A stretch of 27,236 nucleotides of DNA from positions 343,763-370,998 of the forward strand of contig BFEA01000530.1 of the NCBI GenBank assembly GCA_003427395.1. Direction: 5' to 3'. Below the pieces are notes generated by a model. It had not been told where the DNA came from, searched no databases, and saw nothing but the letters and a program-made list of their open reading frames with translations. Shown one piece after another: positions 23,960 through 27,236 of this stretch; the stretch's first letter is position 1; the number at the start of each line of letters is the position of its first letter. This DNA is from Chara braunii (taxonomy: Eukaryota; Streptophyta; Charophyceae; Charales; Characeae). Both the position numbers and the translations under genes were made by a program.

Positions 23960-25454
23960 CAACACAAAGCTGCCCAACAACGGGTCCTTCTTCGCCAGGG
24001 TCGGGTACTCCCCCCAGGTTTTCCGAAATTTGCCAATGTCGTTCCACGACTTCCGCTTGTGCCTCTGTGGGCCCGTGAGCATTATCACCCTCAGGTTGTC
24101 CACCACTCTGTTTCTTTTCTTTTCTTTTTTTTTTCTTTTTTTTTTTTGTTTGTTTCTAATCCCTTGTGTTGTAATCTCCTCGCCCTGACGACTTCATTCA
24201 TTGCGGAGCGTCCATATCGCCCCCCAGAACACCGCCGCCCTAACCACTTCAACTGCAAAAAAATTCCGCTTGTCCCCCCCACCCTACCCACCACCATCGA
24301 CGTCCCAAATAGGATTACAGCATTGTCTGTCTTCCTCTCTTGCTATCCATGGTGAAGGCGTCTGCATAGCTGACGCCCACCATCTCCAAAAATCAGCCAC
24401 CACCAAGCAGTGCACAAACAGGTGGGGGATGGATTCAATCTTGCCACATCCCGGGGCTGAGCAGCACCCCTCTTTGTATCGAGCCTTCATTGCTAGTGAC
24501 TGTGTTGTGGGGACCGCTAGGTGATATATCCGCCATAGGAGTCCAGCCTGTTTCTGATCAGACAAGCCCTTCATGATTGCGCACTGCTCCCACCACGTCC
24601 AGTGAGTCCATTTGTGGATTAGCACCAGGGGGATCCGTCCCCTTTTCGCCCATCTTCCTCTGAGCTCTTCGACTATATCCAGGCTTGGCAGTAGTGACCG
24701 ATATATCGCCTTCGTGGTGATCTGTTGGAATGGTATGCACTTCTTTTTGTTGTGGTTTTGAGGGGGGAGGTGCCATTTCTGATGATCCAGCAACATCTGT
24801 CTTCTGGTGTTGAGACAGAAGGGGAGGTACACCTTCTCACTTCGCTTACCCCCCTTGCAGACCGAAACTATTTCCTCGGTCGAGGGGTCAGCCTGGGATC
24901 TGCGGGGTATTCCATCTTCATCAGTCCCCGTCAGTGGGTGACCCAAGCCCTCATAACTCGACCTCGCCATCCACTCTCTTGCTGCCTGTCTCCCAGCCTC
25001 CTGTAGCCCTTGAGCCGCCCTTCTGTTCTGTATATTATCCGCGGGTTAAGCTCCCCCTTTCGCCTCACCCAGTCCCCTTCTTGCATGCCATTCTTCTTCA
25101 GCAGCTAGATCCACTGGACCAGGATGGCCTCTCGTAGTTCCCGCAGCCTCTGGAGCCTGTTAACCTGCCTCCCACCATCTCTTCGTCTGTCCGGCAATCC
25201 CCTCGCTGAGTATCCCACAAATGCCCGATCTTGAACACCCCCCGCTCCACCCATTGCCGCCCGAATGCATTCATCCTACCCTGCCATGGATACGGGTCCC
25301 CCTCCACGTCGTACATGAACCTGTTATCGCATAGCAACTGGTTAAAGACTGCATCCGGAGATTCTAGCCACCTACGTTGCAGTCGGATCTTCTTCAGTTT
25401 CCACAGTGACAGCGAAGTGGACCATACCGTGTTTCTCCAAATGTGGCCCATCAC
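23960..25454 (-). pseudogene. LINE ORF2 linker and zinc-finger tail (LINE 3)
   Basis: The frame 25454-25098 continues with LKKIRLQRRWLESPDAVFNQ, then WVERGVFKIGHLWD. After a break (25097-24970) the frame 24970-24284 carries the zf-RVT-like tail: HWTWWEQCAIMKGLSDQKQ, LLWRIYHLAVPTTQSL, then GCCSAPGCGKIESIPHLFVHC near 24480-24420 (C...C-x3-C ... H-x3-H-C order) and VADFWRWW. Beyond it AVFWGAIWTLRNE and, past the A-rich run, SWNDIGKFRKTWGEYPTLA near 24050-24000 complete the tail. Several frame changes make it non-functional. Confidence 0.8.
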
Positions 25455-25915
25455 CTTGGCGCTGGTCGACCACCTCCGACGGGACTAGTTTGAAGGCTAA
25501 ATGCCGCTGTGTCACCTTCCTCCACGATTCTCCTACTGTACGCAATAGCACCCAGACCAAGTTTCTCAGTTGCAGCGCGATCATCAGCAACCTAGGGTCC
25601 AGGACTCCCAAGCCACCCTCATGTCTTGGTTGGGTCAGTTTGACCCACGCCGCCCTGCTAATACCATCCTCTGTTACCGCCCTCCCTGTCCATAAATATT
25701 AAATACGCCTGAGTTGCTCTCCTCAGCTGAGAAGATACCCGCCTGCTTGGCATATGTATCGCTCCCACGTACCATAGTGTGGCAAGAACAGAGTTGTTGA
25801 TTGCCAGCGCTTTCCCAAAAGTTTCCAGGCTAGTGCACTCTTTTAGTCGATGGTGAAGACTTCTTATTGAATGACAGAGGTGACCGACCACCTGGAAGTG
25901 ACCGAGAGGCATCAT
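25372..25915 (-). pseudogene. LINE RT C-terminal part (LINE 3)
   Basis: The frame 25915-25658 gives HHRLKECTSLETFGKALAIN, then SVLATLWYVG and RRATQAYLIF. This is the thumb region after RT in plant L1-type ORF2, where ...R...N...L..lWY and a following R-R-a-t...F-l-W motif are usual. A shifted frame continues with AAWVKLTQPRHEGGLGVLD, then ALQLRNLVWVLL and LAFKLVPSEVV. The GGLGVLD box (usually G-G-L-G-I-D) is characteristic. Confidence 0.82.
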
Positions 25916-25919
25916 ATGC

Positions 25920-26458
25920 TTCTCCTGAATGAAAATTGAAATTTGGATGATTGAGCGATTGTCCTAGTGCAGCTGGTGTGGCTAGAAAAGCGCATAAAAT
26001 GATGAATGACAGATCTGTTCCACGTTGCACAGATTCCCTGGATATGAACGATTGCAATGACAGTGCAGTTTGTTACGGCAGGTGTGAGTGCTGATTGTCA
26101 GGATCACATTGCATCAAATCGAACTCAGCTTCACACTCGATAGTTTTGAAGAGCTAATCACACCACATTTGATTGCTACTCCAAAAAGTTATTATTTGCT
26201 AATCACACCACAATGACCACATTTGATTGCTACTCTAGAAAGTTATTTGCCAATCCATAAAGTTAACTCGCTTCTCAACATACGCCTCCTTGTAACAATT
26301 TTGGAAATTATGTAAGTTCACCTGGGCACTGGGTGCCCAGAGCAAGCTGCTGTGAAGGGCAAGTGACATGGTTGAGTGTTCTGAGCACTGTAAGCAGCTT
26401 TGGTAGAGCCAATGTCCCTCACCCCTAATTGCTGACGAGCAGATGCTTTTTTCTTTGC
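25920..26458. other. no recognisable gene; contains a 45-54 bp duplication
   Basis: The only structure seen is a direct duplication at 26153-26250: GCTAATCACACCAC...ATTTGATTGCTACT...AAAGTTATT occurs twice. The left landmarks are 45 bases apart (26153, 26198) and the right ones 54 (26167, 26221), as copy two has nine extra bases. Confidence 0.7.
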
Positions 26459-26700
26459 TTTTTTTTTTTTTTTTTTTTTTAAACCCCTGCGACCACGCTA
26501 GGGGGAGTGATATGAGCATCCCCTCCTAGCGGGCCGCCTGGTTGCTCCAATCTATTGGTGGGAAGCAGCACCTGCTGGAAAACGGGTCCAGCGTGCCACC
26601 GAACATCGTCAGACCATCTTCAGAGCTGATTTCCACACTGTCTCCTGCCAGCATTGATTGCCCGTATTACCAGGGATTGACTGCGCAGGCCCTGTCCCAC
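26459..26700 (-). mobile_element. LINE 3' end fragment (same family)
   Basis: A minus-strand poly(A) tail (22 T, 26459-26480) is followed by sequence sharing the family blocks CTATTGGTGGGAAGCAGCA (about 26552-26570) and GCCAGCATTGATTGCCC...GGGATTGACTG (26647-26682) with 22421-22600. No coding part is present, so this is a severely 5'-truncated copy. Its 5' border is not defined. Confidence 0.75.
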
Positions 26701-27236
26701 CTGACCAAAAGATGCGGTGCTATGCCTACCAAAAGTGACTAGGTAACATGATGCTGTGTGTAGGTGGCCACTCCATCTGTTGCATACTGTAACGGTGCAG
26801 ACCAGAACAAGAACCGACCTCTCAATACAAAGTACAAGATAGCGTAGCGGAAGACTTAGCTACCAATGATCCGAACAATCAATTTTGCAATGCAGCCCCG
26901 AACATACATCATCATCATCATTCCNTGGTGTGAAGGGGTCTGGCGCTCACACAGGAAGAATGCGCCAGCCCCAACCATACACAGACGAAGAAGAGGGGGG
27001 GTTAGACGAAGAAGAGGGGAAGATGGGAATGTCGTCAACACCAAGTCTTCGGCACAAGCCCAAATAGTCCCTCGTCAAAATGTCTGAATCCCAATGTCGG
27101 GTCTGGATCCAGTGTCGTCAAGTCTCAAGTCACAACTCTCTCTCTCTCTCTGTAGTAGTCCGCTGATACTGAGAAGTCAGGTGGTGAGAGGGGAAGAAGA
27201 GATGGTGGACTTAGAAGAGGAAGAAGAAGAACTCTC
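26701..27236. other. no recognisable gene; GA/CT-rich end
   Basis: Contains one N (26925), a short CAT repeat before it, GAAGAAGAGG-rich stretches (26984-27020, 27190-27236) and a (CT)n run (about 27137-27152). Frames here are low-complexity artefacts. Confidence 0.55.

Larger units (their letters stand above)
23950..25915 (-). mobile_element. 5'-truncated LINE 3' half (LINE 3)
   Basis: The minus strand runs from the end of the RT domain through the linker and zinc-finger tail to a C-terminal helix region. The endonuclease and most of RT are absent. An A-rich run (minus strand of 24112-24148) splits the tail coding region. The 5' end lies near 25915, where RT similarity starts. No target duplication could be set, since the 3' end is unclear. 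Confidence 0.78.

Noticed and set aside
23806-24188. Frames across A and T runs near 23940 and 24120
   Set aside because: Poly-Lys/Phe artefacts; the coding signal here is the minus-strand LINE tail.
26708-26714. AGATGC near the third LINE end as a target-site duplication partner of 26450
   Set aside because: Only six bases match and the LINE 5' border there is unknown, so it is not better than chance.

Overview
The window looks like nuclear DNA of a streptophyte (green plant lineage), possibly a charophyte alga such as Chara. This is inferred from chromodomain-bearing Ty3/Gypsy elements, L1-type LINEs, a type III hammerhead ribozyme of the kind seen in plant retrozymes, and one intronless gene whose C-terminal half recalls conserved plant proteins. 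The species cannot be proved from the sequence. There is no prokaryotic gene organisation. Assembly quality limits the reading: there is a 590-base N gap (14458-15047), one N at 26925, and many homopolymer runs.

Layout. 1-720: low-complexity DNA, no confident gene. 720-1490 (-): Ty3/Gypsy integrase remnant. 1961 to about 7590 (+): the most complete Ty3/Gypsy copy, with protease, RT, RNase H, integrase, chromodomain, polypurine tract and the start of a 3' LTR. It is dead through stops, frameshifts and lost catalytic residues, and a 793-bp hAT-like MITE (4505-5297) with an 8-bp target duplication sits in its integrase. 7612-8990 (+) and 8985-9480 (-): further Gypsy fragments in opposite orientation. 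9700-12130 (+): a Gypsy copy with gag, zinc knuckle, protease, an Ala/Thr/Val/Ser repeat tract and integrase, but no RT. 12130-13740 (+): a Pro-rich segment, a repeated peptide, a Josephin-like (papain-fold peptidase) remnant and a Cys/His-rich C3HC4 RING-like remnant.

14060-15194: a small repeat element whose minus strand carries a complete hammerhead ribozyme core (14199-14258). A second copy, cut in stem II, lies at 15102-15194, beside a long palindrome and the N gap. 15195-16817 (-): an L1-like LINE with the endonuclease joined almost directly to the C-terminal zinc-finger tail, so the RT is missing. 16880-17638: a diverged tandem dimer ending in poly(A). 17733-18887 (+): the only good host-gene candidate, 384 codons with no intron visible. 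18888-22308: mostly non-coding, with poly-G/A/T runs, local duplications, a 5S-rRNA-like scrap and a bare poly(T) tract flanked by an 11-bp duplication.

22322-23759 (-): a 5'-truncated LINE with a 43-base tail and a 13-bp target duplication. 23950-25915 (-): a second LINE 3' half. 26459 to about 26700: a third LINE 3' end. The three LINE 3' ends (15231-15385, 22421-22600, 26543-26700) share sequence, so they belong to one family. The window is thus a graveyard of nested retroelements around one likely gene. The most notable items are the hammerhead ribozyme element and the Josephin/RING-like remnant next to a Gypsy integrase.
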